From positions 1-8,089 of the forward strand of contig URWM01000062.1 in assembly GCA_900551655.1 (NCBI GenBank): a stretch of 8,089 bases of DNA, given 5' to 3'. How positions within the stretch are numbered: position 1 is the stretch's first letter; each line of letters opens with the position of its first letter. Shown here one piece after another: positions 1 through 5,377 of the stretch. The notes below the pieces were generated by a model. It did no database searches and had not been told where the DNA came from. It was given only the letters and a program-made list of their open reading frames with translations. A program made the position numbers and the translations under genes. This DNA comes from an uncultured Collinsella sp. Lineage in GTDB: Bacteria; Actinomycetota; Coriobacteriia; Coriobacteriales; Coriobacteriaceae.

Positions 1-13
1 TGAGGTATTTCAT
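1..13 (-). CDS. 5' end of an unidentified gene, cut by the window edge
   Basis: Only four codons (M-K-Y-L) are visible on the minus strand, starting at the ATG whose complement is at 11-13. A good ribosome-binding site (AAAGGA, complement of 20-25) lies 6 nt upstream. The start follows the LarC2-like stop by 58 nt in the same direction, so the two genes are probably co-transcribed. The first residues would suit a LarC1-type protein or another lar gene, but four residues cannot decide this. The product is unassigned. Confidence 0.45.
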
Positions 14-71
14 GAGGGATCCTTTCGGGATGGAGTTGACGGAGCCGGTCGCGGCGCGCCGCACGATCTTG

Positions 72-557
72 TTATTCAAATCGCAGCGCCGCGCTCTGGG
101 CCGCCTGCATCACGCGCTGGAGCGGTACGTCGTGCTCACGGGCAAGACGGGCGCAGTCTTCGTACTCGGGCGCCGCGCGCTCGCTGCCGTCGGGCAGGGT
201 GGCCACCTTGACGGACACCTCGCCCCATGGCGTCGCTACGCGCTCAAAGCGGCGTGGCAGGCAAACGCGCTCCATAACCTGGCGGCGGATGGCATTGGTC
301 GTGGTTTCCAAAAAGATGATCGTCTGCAGGCGATCGATATCCTCGTGAGCGCAGATTACCTGCAGCTGCCAGCCGGGGCGGCCTTTCTTGCAATAGATGG
401 GCAGCCAGTGCACCTCGCGGGCGCCGGCCTCGCGCAGGCGGTCGGCGGCGTAGGCGAGCACCTCGGGCGACGCGTCGTCGATGTCGCATTCCAGCTTGAC
501 GATGGTTTCGGGTGCATCGGTCTCGCGGGACAGTGGGGGTGTGCTATCGCATTGCAT
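72..557 (-). CDS. LarC C-terminal-domain protein (LarC2-like, DUF111), nickel-pincer cofactor synthesis
   Basis: This 161-residue protein matches the C-terminal half of LarC, the CTP-dependent cyclometallase that inserts nickel into the pyridinium bis-thiocarboxylate cofactor of lactate racemase and related enzymes. Visible family features are VKLECDIDD (residues about 20-28, matching the usual VKLETNIDD), the segment with CKKGRPG (56-62), ETTT (84-87, usually in ..FRETTT..) and the closing APEYEDC (129-135). The nickel-handling N-terminal half (LarC1) is absent, while full LarC is about 400 residues or more. I chose the ATG at 557 because AGGA lies about 10 nt upstream and because homology begins some 20 residues later. 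The open frame reaches back to 704, but the extra 49 residues are Arg/Pro/Ser-rich and unlike LarC. In lactobacilli LarC2 is fused to LarC1 by ribosomal frameshifting; here it appears to be an independent gene. Confidence 0.8.
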   Translation of the reverse strand: MQCDSTPPLSRETDAPETIVKLECDIDDASPEVLAYAADRLREAGAREVHWLPIYCKKGRPGWQLQVICAHEDIDRLQTIIFLETTTNAIRRQVMERVCLPRRFERVATPWGEVSVKVATLPDGSERAAPEYEDCARLAREHDVPLQRVMQAAQSAALRFE

Positions 558-897
558 ACGGTCCGGATCCTTTCCGCGCGGGCTCGTTTTGTTCATCCAA
601 ACGCTAGCACATCGCGGGCGGCGCAGGGGCGGCGTCATGGGATAGGTGCGACTTTTGCTGGGCGCAAGTGCTGGCGCGCTCCAACGACGGCCCGCTCCAC
701 TCAAACGTGTACGTCAGCCTCCAAACATGTCATTTTTTGCAGCTTTTGGAGGCTGATGTACATGTTTTGAAAGCGCAAGCGAGGCCGCACCACGCGCCGC
801 GCAGCCTTTCCAATCGATTTCGAGCTCCGGCATGCCCGGCGTGTTGAAAGCTGCACCATTACAATGGAGCGGATTCGCCAAATGCAAAGGAGTCGCC
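558..897. promoter_or_regulatory. Divergent intergenic region between larC2-like gene and hisK-like gene
   Basis: This 340-bp region separates two genes transcribed away from each other, so it should carry both promoters. It holds one striking feature, the hairpin at 703-767. I found no convincing sigma-70 promoter. TTGAAA (844-849) and TACAAT (860-865) are each good hexamers but only 10 bp apart. No T-box, riboswitch or other known leader RNA was recognised. Confidence 0.5.
703..767. repeat. Long near-perfect inverted repeat (23-bp arms, 19-nt loop)
   Basis: The arms 703-725 and 745-767 pair over 23 positions, with 21 Watson-Crick pairs and two G-T pairs (707/763 and 713/757). The inner 12 bp are perfect (714-725 with 745-756). 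Both imperfect pairs are G-T when read on the plus strand, which would be G-U wobbles in a plus-strand RNA but A-C mismatches in a minus-strand RNA. The loop contains a run of six T. No gene ends here, since both neighbours point away, so a simple terminator does not explain it. It could be an operator, a leader hairpin of the hisK transcript, a small RNA or a mobile-repeat remnant. Confidence 0.85.
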
Positions 898-1809
898 ATG
901 TCTGCCTGCCCGCTGGTCGATTGCCATACCCACACCTCGTTCTCGGACGGACACGCCTCGTTTGAGGACAACGTTCGCGCCGCTGCTGCGGCCAGCTGCC
1001 GCGTCATGGTCTCAACCGACCATCTCACCCTGCCCGCCAGCATGGATGCCAACTGCGAGGTGCAGGTTGTCGAGGGCGACCTGCCGGCACATCGTCTGGC
1101 TTTTGAGGATGCCCGCAAGCTTGCCGCGCAGATCGCGTCGGAGCTCGAGCTTATCTATGGCTTTGAATGCGATTGGTACGAGGGCTGCGAGCCTTTGGTT
1201 GAGCGTTGGTCCCAGGGCGCCGTCGTGCGCCTGGGCAGCGTGCATTGGATTGGCAACCCAAGCGATATCATGGCCGGCGCCGCGGGTACGGCGGGAACGG
1301 AAAACGTCGCTCGCCCCGATACACCCGATTCGCGCTGCGGCTGGATCGATGATGACACCAACCTGCACGTTTGGGAAAACCTGGGCGTGCGCGGCGTGTG
1401 GGAGCACTATGTCGATGACTGGTGCCGCGCCTGCGAGAGCCCGCTCAACTTTGATGTGATGGCTCATCCCGACCTGGTCATGCGCTTTTCGAAGGAGGGC
1501 TTTGCGCCCGATTTTGACCCGGCGCCGTTCTGGGGGCAGATGGCAGAATGCGCCCACGATACGGGTCGCCGCGCTGAGGTCTCGACTGCCGCGCCGCGCA
1601 AGGGGCTCGACGACTACTACCCCGCGGCCGGCCTTTTGCGCTGCTTTGCCCATGCCGAGGTGCCGATTACCTTTGGCTCGGACGCGCACCGCGCCTGTGA
1701 TATTTGCTGGAACATCCGCGAGGCCCAGGTCCACGCCTACGACTGCGGTTATCGAACCTTCGACATCCCTCATGCCACCGGAGAATGGGAGTCCACGTCC
1801 CTCGCCTAA
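898..1809 (+). CDS. hisK: Histidinol-phosphatase, PHP family (HisK type)
   Basis: The product (303 residues) is a PHP-domain metallophosphatase predicted to hydrolyse L-histidinol-phosphate to L-histidinol. The metal-site motifs appear in order: DCHTHTSFSDGH (residues 8-19), TDH (40-42), the Glu of GFECDW (E90), the His of GSVHW (H116), AHPDL (H190), AEVST (E227) and FGSDAH (D262, H264). The start at 898 is chosen because AAAGGAG lies just upstream (886-892) and homology begins eight residues in; an in-frame ATG at 832 would add 22 residues with no PHP similarity. A Gly/Ala-rich insert at about 125-135 helps make it longer than most HisK proteins (about 260-280). The gene faces the his cluster across a 320-bp convergent gap, which supports the histidine role over other PHP phosphoesterases. 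Confidence 0.82.
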   Translation: MSACPLVDCHTHTSFSDGHASFEDNVRAAAAASCRVMVSTDHLTLPASMDANCEVQVVEGDLPAHRLAFEDARKLAAQIASELELIYGFECDWYEGCEPLVERWSQGAVVRLGSVHWIGNPSDIMAGAAGTAGTENVARPDTPDSRCGWIDDDTNLHVWENLGVRGVWEHYVDDWCRACESPLNFDVMAHPDLVMRFSKEGFAPDFDPAPFWGQMAECAHDTGRRAEVSTAAPRKGLDDYYPAAGLLRCFAHAEVPITFGSDAHRACDICWNIREAQVHAYDCGYRTFDIPHATGEWESTSLA

Positions 1810-1922
1810 GACTAATCATTGGAGACACTCTTCACAAATTACCCCTTAGGGACGGAGGAAAACAGATCGTTTCGCTCGCCACCAATGCCCGTGCAACACC
1901 GCCCGCCAAAAAGAACGCCCGT

Positions 1923-2046
1923 TTACTACGATGAACCGCAAACCTCCGACCATCGGCTTAATGCGGAAAATAAAACCGCAGGTAGAAGTGTTGACGATTT
2001 GCTCAAAACCGACGTGTGGTCAGCAGATCCAGTTTCATCGTAGTAA
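1923..2046. repeat. Inverted-repeat element closed by 13-bp perfect arms
   Basis: TTACTACGATGAA at 1923-1935 is exactly complementary to 2034-2046. The enclosed 98 nt contain smaller stems: CCGCA 1936-1940 with TGCGG 1962-1966, nested CCGA/TCGG at 1946-1956, an alternative TGCGG 1962-1966 with CCGCA 1976-1980 around an A-rich loop, and TTGAC 1991-1995 with GTCAG 2019-2023. Together they could form a closed, branched RNA, or the arms could be the ends of a small mobile element. No known RNA family was recognised, and the strand is unknown because the closing arms are perfect. Confidence 0.6.
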
Positions 2047-2085
2047 TTGGACAGTTTATTTGGCAGCGCCGGCAAAGACTGTTCC

Positions 2086-2101
2086 AAACGACTAGTCGTT
2101 T
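2086..2101. repeat. 16-bp perfect palindrome
   Basis: AAACGACTAGTCGTTT is a perfect palindrome 28 nt past the hisE stop. As RNA it could form at most a 6-bp A/T-rich stem with a 4-nt loop and no T-run, so it is a poor terminator. A dimeric-protein binding site is an alternative reading. Confidence 0.75.
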
Positions 2102-2110
2102 AAGAACGTC

Positions 2111-2132
2111 CCCAATGACTACCCAATGACTA
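2111..2132. repeat. 11-bp tandem duplication across the hisE stop codon
   Basis: CCCAATGACTA occurs twice head to tail (2111-2121 and 2122-2132). The second copy supplies the hisE TAG stop (complement of 2130-2132). It looks like a local slippage duplication, or part of a larger intergenic repeat ending at the gene. Confidence 0.85.
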
Positions 2133-2447
2133 GTGGCGGCGGGCGTTGAGTTCGCCGGCCAGCTCGTCGAGGGTGATGCCGTAGCGCTCAAGCGTCACGA
2201 GCAAGTGGTAGACCAGGTCGCCGGCCTCATAGCGAATGTGATCGTGGTCGTTATCCTTGCAGGCCATGATCACCTCGCTCGCCTCCTCGGCAAGCTTCTT
2301 GAGCAGCTCATCCTCGACGTCGGTCAACAGGCGAGCGGTATAGCTTTCCTGCGGCGACGCGTCGCGACGGTCGTGAATCACCTCGGCCAGCCCCGTCAGC
2401 GTCTCTCCGATATTTCCATCCTGAACATTTGCGGTGCGCACACCCAT
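2130..2447 (-). CDS. hisE: Phosphoribosyl-ATP pyrophosphatase
   Basis: HisE hydrolyses phosphoribosyl-ATP to phosphoribosyl-AMP and pyrophosphate (second step of histidine synthesis, cytosolic, Mg-dependent). The 105-residue length fits stand-alone HisE. The all-alpha MazG-like core is clear: SYTARLL (35-41), KKLAEEASEVI (50-60, with metal-binding E54, E55, E58), EAGDLVYHLLV (74-84, with E74 and D77) and the end ITLDELAGELNARR. The ATG at 2447 has AAAGGA 7 nt upstream. It lies 46 bp after hisI and is the last gene of the minus-strand cluster. In many bacteria HisI and HisE are fused; here they are separate. Confidence 0.95.
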   Translation of the reverse strand: MGVRTANVQDGNIGETLTGLAEVIHDRRDASPQESYTARLLTDVEDELLKKLAEEASEVIMACKDNDHDHIRYEAGDLVYHLLVTLERYGITLDELAGELNARRH

Positions 2448-2493
2448 GGTTCAATCCTTTCTGGTTGGCCAAGCGCCTAGTCGAGCGCCCGCC

Positions 2494-2823
2494 CTACGCG
2501 AGTTTCTTAAAGAAGCAGGTACGGTTGCCGGTGTGGCAGGCCGGACCCGGCGAGTCGACCTTGACCAGCAGCGTATCGCTATCGCAGTCGGCCCAGAGCT
2601 CCTTGACCACTTGCATATTGCCGCTCGTCGCGCCCTTGTTCCAGAGCTCCTGGCGACTGCGGCTCCAAAACCACGTGGTACCGGTCTTGAGCGTCAGCCC
2701 CACCGATTCCTCGTTCATCCAAGCAACCATAAGCACCTCGCCGGTGTCATACTGCTGGACCACACAAGGAATCAGCCCGCAGGCGTCGTACGTAAGCTTT
2801 GAAGGATCGGTTATCTCTTCCAT
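2494..2823 (-). CDS. hisI: Phosphoribosyl-AMP cyclohydrolase
   Basis: HisI opens the adenine ring of phosphoribosyl-AMP to give ProFAR (third step), using zinc and magnesium. The 109-residue protein carries [10 protein letters not shown] (28-37), the [16 protein letters not shown] stretch (about 54-69), the metal-binding [11 protein letters not shown] (77-87, with D79, C80, D81, D83) and the zinc motif CHTGNRTCF (C96, H97, C103). I start it at the ATG at 2823, preceded by GGGGAG about 5 nt away. An upstream in-frame ATG at 2892 would add 23 residues encoded within the paired element of the hisF-hisI gap, with no family similarity. Confidence 0.95.
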   Translation of the reverse strand: MEEITDPSKLTYDACGLIPCVVQQYDTGEVLMVAWMNEESVGLTLKTGTTWFWSRSRQELWNKGATSGNMQVVKELWADCDSDTLLVKVDSPGPACHTGNRTCFFKKLA

Positions 2824-2858
2824 TTTTTCTCCCCAATTAAAACCCCACAGGTCGGCGA

Positions 2859-2959
2859 GGGTTGTCCAGGTGCCCGAGATTCCGAGCGACAAGCCCGACG
2901 ACGCGTACTTTGGTACGCGAGGAGGGTTGGAGCCGGAAGGTCGGGTGCCTGGACAGCCC
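2859..2959. repeat. Long multi-level hairpin element in the hisF-hisI gap
   Basis: Nested pairing runs 2859-2877 with 2941-2959 (19 pairs), 2880-2884 with 2934-2938 (5), 2892-2896 with 2924-2928 (5) and a perfect 7-bp stem 2902-2908 with 2913-2919 around a TTTG loop. The four non-Watson-Crick pairs (2862/2956, 2871/2947, 2872/2946, 2893/2927) are all G-T on the plus strand. A plus-strand RNA would therefore be continuously paired there, while the his mRNA (minus strand) would have A-C mismatches. The element starts 6 bp after the hisF stop and ends 35 bp before the hisI start. It may be an intercistronic mRNA element, a dispersed palindromic repeat or an antisense RNA. No known family was recognised. 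Confidence 0.8.
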
Positions 2960-2965
2960 GCAGCA

Positions 2966-3748
2966 CTAAAAGTCCAATCTCACAGGAATACCCTGCGATG
3001 CCATATACTCTTTGACTTCGCGAATGCTGAAGGTTCCAAAGTGAAAGACACTAGCCGCCAGCACGGCATCGGCCTCGCCCTCGATCACGCCCTCGGCAAA
3101 ATGCTCGAGCGTGCCCACGCCGCCGCTCGCGATGACGGGGATTGGCACCGCGCGCGCCACGGCGCGGGTAAGCGCCAGGTCAAAGCCGGCCTTGGTGCCG
3201 TCGCGGTCCATGCTGGTCAGCAAGATCTCGCCGGCGCCGCGGCGAGCCGCCTCCTCGGCCCACGCCACCGCGTCGATACCCGTGGCGTTGCGGCCTCCCG
3301 CGGTAAAGACCTCCCACTTGTCGGCACCGGATGCGCCGGGCAAACCGACGCGCTTGGCATCGATTGCCACGACCACGGCCTGACTGCCAAACGCCGCGGC
3401 AGCCTGGCTGATCAACGACGGATCGCGCACGGCCGCCGAGTTAAGCGACACCTTGTCGGCACCGGCGGCAACCATGGTGCGCATGCCCGCCAGGTCGCGA
3501 AAGCCGCCGCCCACGGTATAGGGAATGGCAAGCTCCTCGGCCGCATGCGCCGCCATCTCGATAGTCGTCGCGCGGTTGTCGCTCGTGGCGGTAATGTCCA
3601 GGAAGACGACCTCGTCCGCACCCTCGCGGTCGTAGGCGCGCGCCAGCTCCACCGGATCGCCCGCATCGCGCAAGCTCACAAAGTTGACGCCCTTGACCAC
3701 ACGGCCGTCCTTGACGTCCAGGCAGGGAATCACACGTTTGGTAAGCAT
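2966..3748 (-). CDS. hisF: Imidazole glycerol phosphate synthase, cyclase subunit
   Basis: HisF is the TIM-barrel half of the HisH-HisF glutamine amidotransferase. It uses ammonia from HisH to convert PRFAR to imidazole-glycerol-phosphate and AICAR (fifth step). At 260 residues it has the usual length. Catalytic aspartates D11 ([11 protein letters not shown]) and D130 ([10 protein letters not shown]) are at canonical positions. Phosphate-binding motifs are seen at VGGGFR (79-84) and IASGGVG, and [13 protein letters not shown] is typical. The ATG at 3748 lies 3 nt after the hisA stop. Its ribosome-binding site (GGAGG) lies within the end of hisA, which suggests translational coupling. Confidence 0.97.
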   Translation of the reverse strand: MLTKRVIPCLDVKDGRVVKGVNFVSLRDAGDPVELARAYDREGADEVVFLDITATSDNRATTIEMAAHAAEELAIPYTVGGGFRDLAGMRTMVAAGADKVSLNSAAVRDPSLISQAAAAFGSQAVVVAIDAKRVGLPGASGADKWEVFTAGGRNATGIDAVAWAEEAARRGAGEILLTSMDRDGTKAGFDLALTRAVARAVPIPVIASGGVGTLEHFAEGVIEGEADAVLAASVFHFGTFSIREVKEYMASQGIPVRLDF

Positions 3749-3751
3749 GGG

Positions 3752-4495
3752 CTACTCCTCCCCTCGGGCGGCGGTCAGCGCCTGTACCAGCGTAAAGTTG
3801 CCCTCGTAGAGCGCGCGACCGGTAATGGCACCTTCAATCGCGCCCTCACCCACTGCGGCCAGCGCGCGGATGTCGTCGAGCGTCGAGATGCCACCCGATG
3901 CCACGACGGGAAAGCCCGCGACCTCGGCCACATGGCGATACGCCGCCACATCGATGCCCGTCTGCATGCCATCGCGCGCAATGTCGGTATACACCAGATG
4001 CTTAAAGCCCAGCTCGGAAAGCTGCGCCACGGCATCGTCGAGCGCCACGCCCGCGCCGTCACGCCAGCCATTCACCTTGACCTGGCCGTCGCGTGCGGCA
4101 ATATCTGCCACCAACAGCTCGCCAAAGCCTTGGGCCGCCACCTCGGCAAAACCCGGCTCGGTCACGAGCACCGTGCCTAGTGCGATGCGGCGCGCACCGT
4201 AGCCGGCCAGCTCGTCGATGCGTGCAAGCGAGCGGACGCCGCCGCCCACGTCCACGGACAGACCGTCGACGCCGCAGATGGCCTTAATCGCCGCCGAGTT
4301 GGCGGCGCATGCGTCCTCGTCCTCGCCAAAGGCAGCGGACAGGTCGACGACGTGCACCCAGCTCGCGCCCTGCTCGGCAAACGAGCGGGCAACGGCCACG
4401 GGGTCGTCGGAATACACCTTGCAGCGGCTGCGGTCACCGCGCTCCAGGCGCACGACCTTGCCGCCGATCAGATCGATTGCGGGAAACAGGATCAT
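3752..4495 (-). CDS. hisA: ProFAR isomerase (HisA)
   Basis: HisA isomerises ProFAR to PRFAR (fourth step) on a TIM barrel. The 247 residues show catalytic D8 (FPAIDLIGG) and D131 (LLVADIAARDG), the phosphate loops VDVGGGVRS (81-89) and VVASGGIST, and YTDIARDGMQTG (169-180). Actinobacteria often carry PriA, a HisA that also does the TrpF reaction. Here VYSDDP near residue 28 and KVNGW (140-144), in place of the PriA-like GSPLEAA and RGRGW, point to a dedicated HisA; this is judged from memory of the families. The ATG overlaps the hisH stop by 4 nt (ATGA), with GGAGG 7 nt upstream. Confidence 0.96.
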   Translation of the reverse strand: MILFPAIDLIGGKVVRLERGDRSRCKVYSDDPVAVARSFAEQGASWVHVVDLSAAFGEDEDACAANSAAIKAICGVDGLSVDVGGGVRSLARIDELAGYGARRIALGTVLVTEPGFAEVAAQGFGELLVADIAARDGQVKVNGWRDGAGVALDDAVAQLSELGFKHLVYTDIARDGMQTGIDVAAYRHVAEVAGFPVVASGGISTLDDIRALAAVGEGAIEGAITGRALYEGNFTLVQALTAARGEE

Positions 4496-5193
4496 CGGCC
4501 GGCCTCCTCGACGATGTTGACGAAGTTCTTAAGGATGCGCTGACCCAGCGCGGAGGATTTCTCGGGATGGAACTGACAGCCCCACACGTTGCCGTGGCGC
4601 ACGATGCACGGGAAGCTCCGCGTATAGTGCGTGCGCGCCAGCACATCGGCGGCATCGGCATCGTCGGCCACCGCGTAGCTGTGGGTGAAGTACATGTTGG
4701 CACCCTCGGCAAAACCAGCAAGCAGCGGATCGGCCGCGCCGGCGGGCGTCATGTGCACCTGGTCCCAGCCCACGTGCGGCACCTTCAGGCGGCTCGACTC
4801 CAAGCGTGTGCACGAGCCGCGCATAATACCCAGGCCATCGACCCAGGGACCGCCAACCTGCTCGGAGGCGTTACCGTCGGCGACCGCGCCCTCGTCCGCG
4901 GGCACGCCCTCGTTGCCGCGCTCAAAAAATAGCTGAAGGCCCAGGCAGATGCCGAGCAACGGAGTTCCGGCGACGATGGCATCGAGTATCGCGTCCGCCT
5001 CGCCGCTCTGGCGCATAAAGGCGATTGCGTCATAGAACGCGCCCACGCCCGGGATGACCAGGCCGTCGGCGTTGCGGATCTGCTCCGGATCGTCCGATGT
5101 GCAGGCGGCGGCACCGGCGCGCGCAAGCCCGCGCACGACGCTCGACAAGTTGCCCTTGTGGTAGTCGACCACCACAATCTTCGGTTCGCCCAC
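4492..5193 (-). CDS. hisH: Imidazole glycerol phosphate synthase, glutaminase subunit
   Basis: HisH is the class I glutamine amidotransferase that supplies ammonia to HisF. The triad is complete: nucleophile C83 in LLGICLGLQLF, then H209 and E211 in CQFHPEK. The N-terminus KIVVVDYHKGNLSSV matches the usual start. I assign a GTG start at 5193, with GGAGG 6 nt upstream. A longer frame from an ATG at 5289 would add 32 residues translated through an intergenic repeat. The resulting 233 residues exceed the usual 200-215, because a Glu/Ala/Gly-rich insert (about 93-118) follows the nucleophile region. It is the first gene of the cluster. Confidence 0.95.
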   Translation of the reverse strand: MGEPKIVVVDYHKGNLSSVVRGLARAGAAACTSDDPEQIRNADGLVIPGVGAFYDAIAFMRQSGEADAILDAIVAGTPLLGICLGLQLFFERGNEGVPADEGAVADGNASEQVGGPWVDGLGIMRGSCTRLESSRLKVPHVGWDQVHMTPAGAADPLLAGFAEGANMYFTHSYAVADDADAADVLARTHYTRSFPCIVRHGNVWGCQFHPEKSSALGQRILKNFVNIVEEAGR

Positions 5194-5199
5194 GCGACC

Positions 5200-5204
5200 C
5201 CTCC
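5200..5204 (-). promoter_or_regulatory. Ribosome-binding site that sets the hisH GTG start
   Basis: GGAGG on the minus strand, 6 nt from the GTG at 5193. It supports the GTG over the in-frame ATG at 5289, which has no such site. Confidence 0.75.
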
Positions 5205-5218
5205 ACTTCTCATCATCC

Positions 5219-5259
5219 AAAACCACCACAAAGGTGCCTGTCCCCTTCGTGGTGGTTTT
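5219..5259. repeat. 41-bp palindromic intergenic repeat, copy 1
   Basis: Perfect 11-bp arms (AAAACCACCAC 5219-5229 and its complement 5249-5259) enclose an inner AAGG/CCTT stem (5231-5234 with 5244-5247). In minus-strand RNA the single interruption (5230/5248) becomes a G-U pair, giving a 16-bp stem. It lies 25 bp upstream of the hisH start and matches copy 2 (7235-7275) at 38 of 41 positions in the same orientation. It could weakly terminate transcripts arriving from the anti-sigma gene, but its T stretches are part of the stem. Confidence 0.85.
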
Positions 5260-5377
5260 TAGCGCAACGAGGTGTTCCCAGCCGACCATACGGGCGGCCT
5301 TGCGCTCACGCTGCTCGATGACAGCGCATCTTTAGACGCGAAGTGCGGAACCGGGTGCATATACGAGCCGCGTAGCG

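Larger units (their letters stand above)
1810..2129. other. Convergent intergenic region with several self-complementary elements
   Basis: This 320-bp gap between the converging hisK-like and hisE genes is visibly more A+T-rich than its flanks. It contains a 13-bp perfect inverted repeat enclosing 98 nt (1923-2046), a 16-bp palindrome (2086-2101) and most of an 11-bp tandem repeat (2111-2132). Open frames across it, such as a TTG-started 74-codon frame at 1819-2043, have no ribosome-binding site and no recognisable protein family. I see no clear GC-stem plus T-run terminator for either gene. The small palindrome CCCTTAGGG (1843-1851) after hisK is too short to claim as one. Confidence 0.6.

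Noticed and set aside
12..770. 252-codon open frame on the plus strand
   Set aside because: It lies opposite the LarC-domain gene and has no protein-family likeness or ribosome-binding site; the minus-strand frame carries clear LarC motifs.
844..865. TTGAAA and TACAAT as a hisK promoter
   Set aside because: The spacing is only 10 bp, too short for a sigma-70 promoter, and neither hexamer has a partner at 16-18 bp.
1819..2043. 74-codon frame in the hisK-hisE gap
   Set aside because: TTG start with no Shine-Dalgarno, no recognisable family, and it runs through the inverted-repeat element.
2841..2863. AACCC/GGGTT hairpin followed by TTTTAATT before hisI as an attenuator
   Set aside because: The stem is only about 5 bp with a 13-nt loop and competes with the larger element; not enough to call.
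2429..4180. 583-codon open frame on the plus strand
   Set aside because: It is antisense to hisI, hisF and hisA; long shadow frames are expected in G+C-rich coding DNA.
5194..5289. N-terminal extension of HisH from the ATG at 5289
   Set aside because: The 32 extra residues are translated through the 41-bp repeat. The GTG at 5193 has a good ribosome-binding site and matches the family N-terminus.
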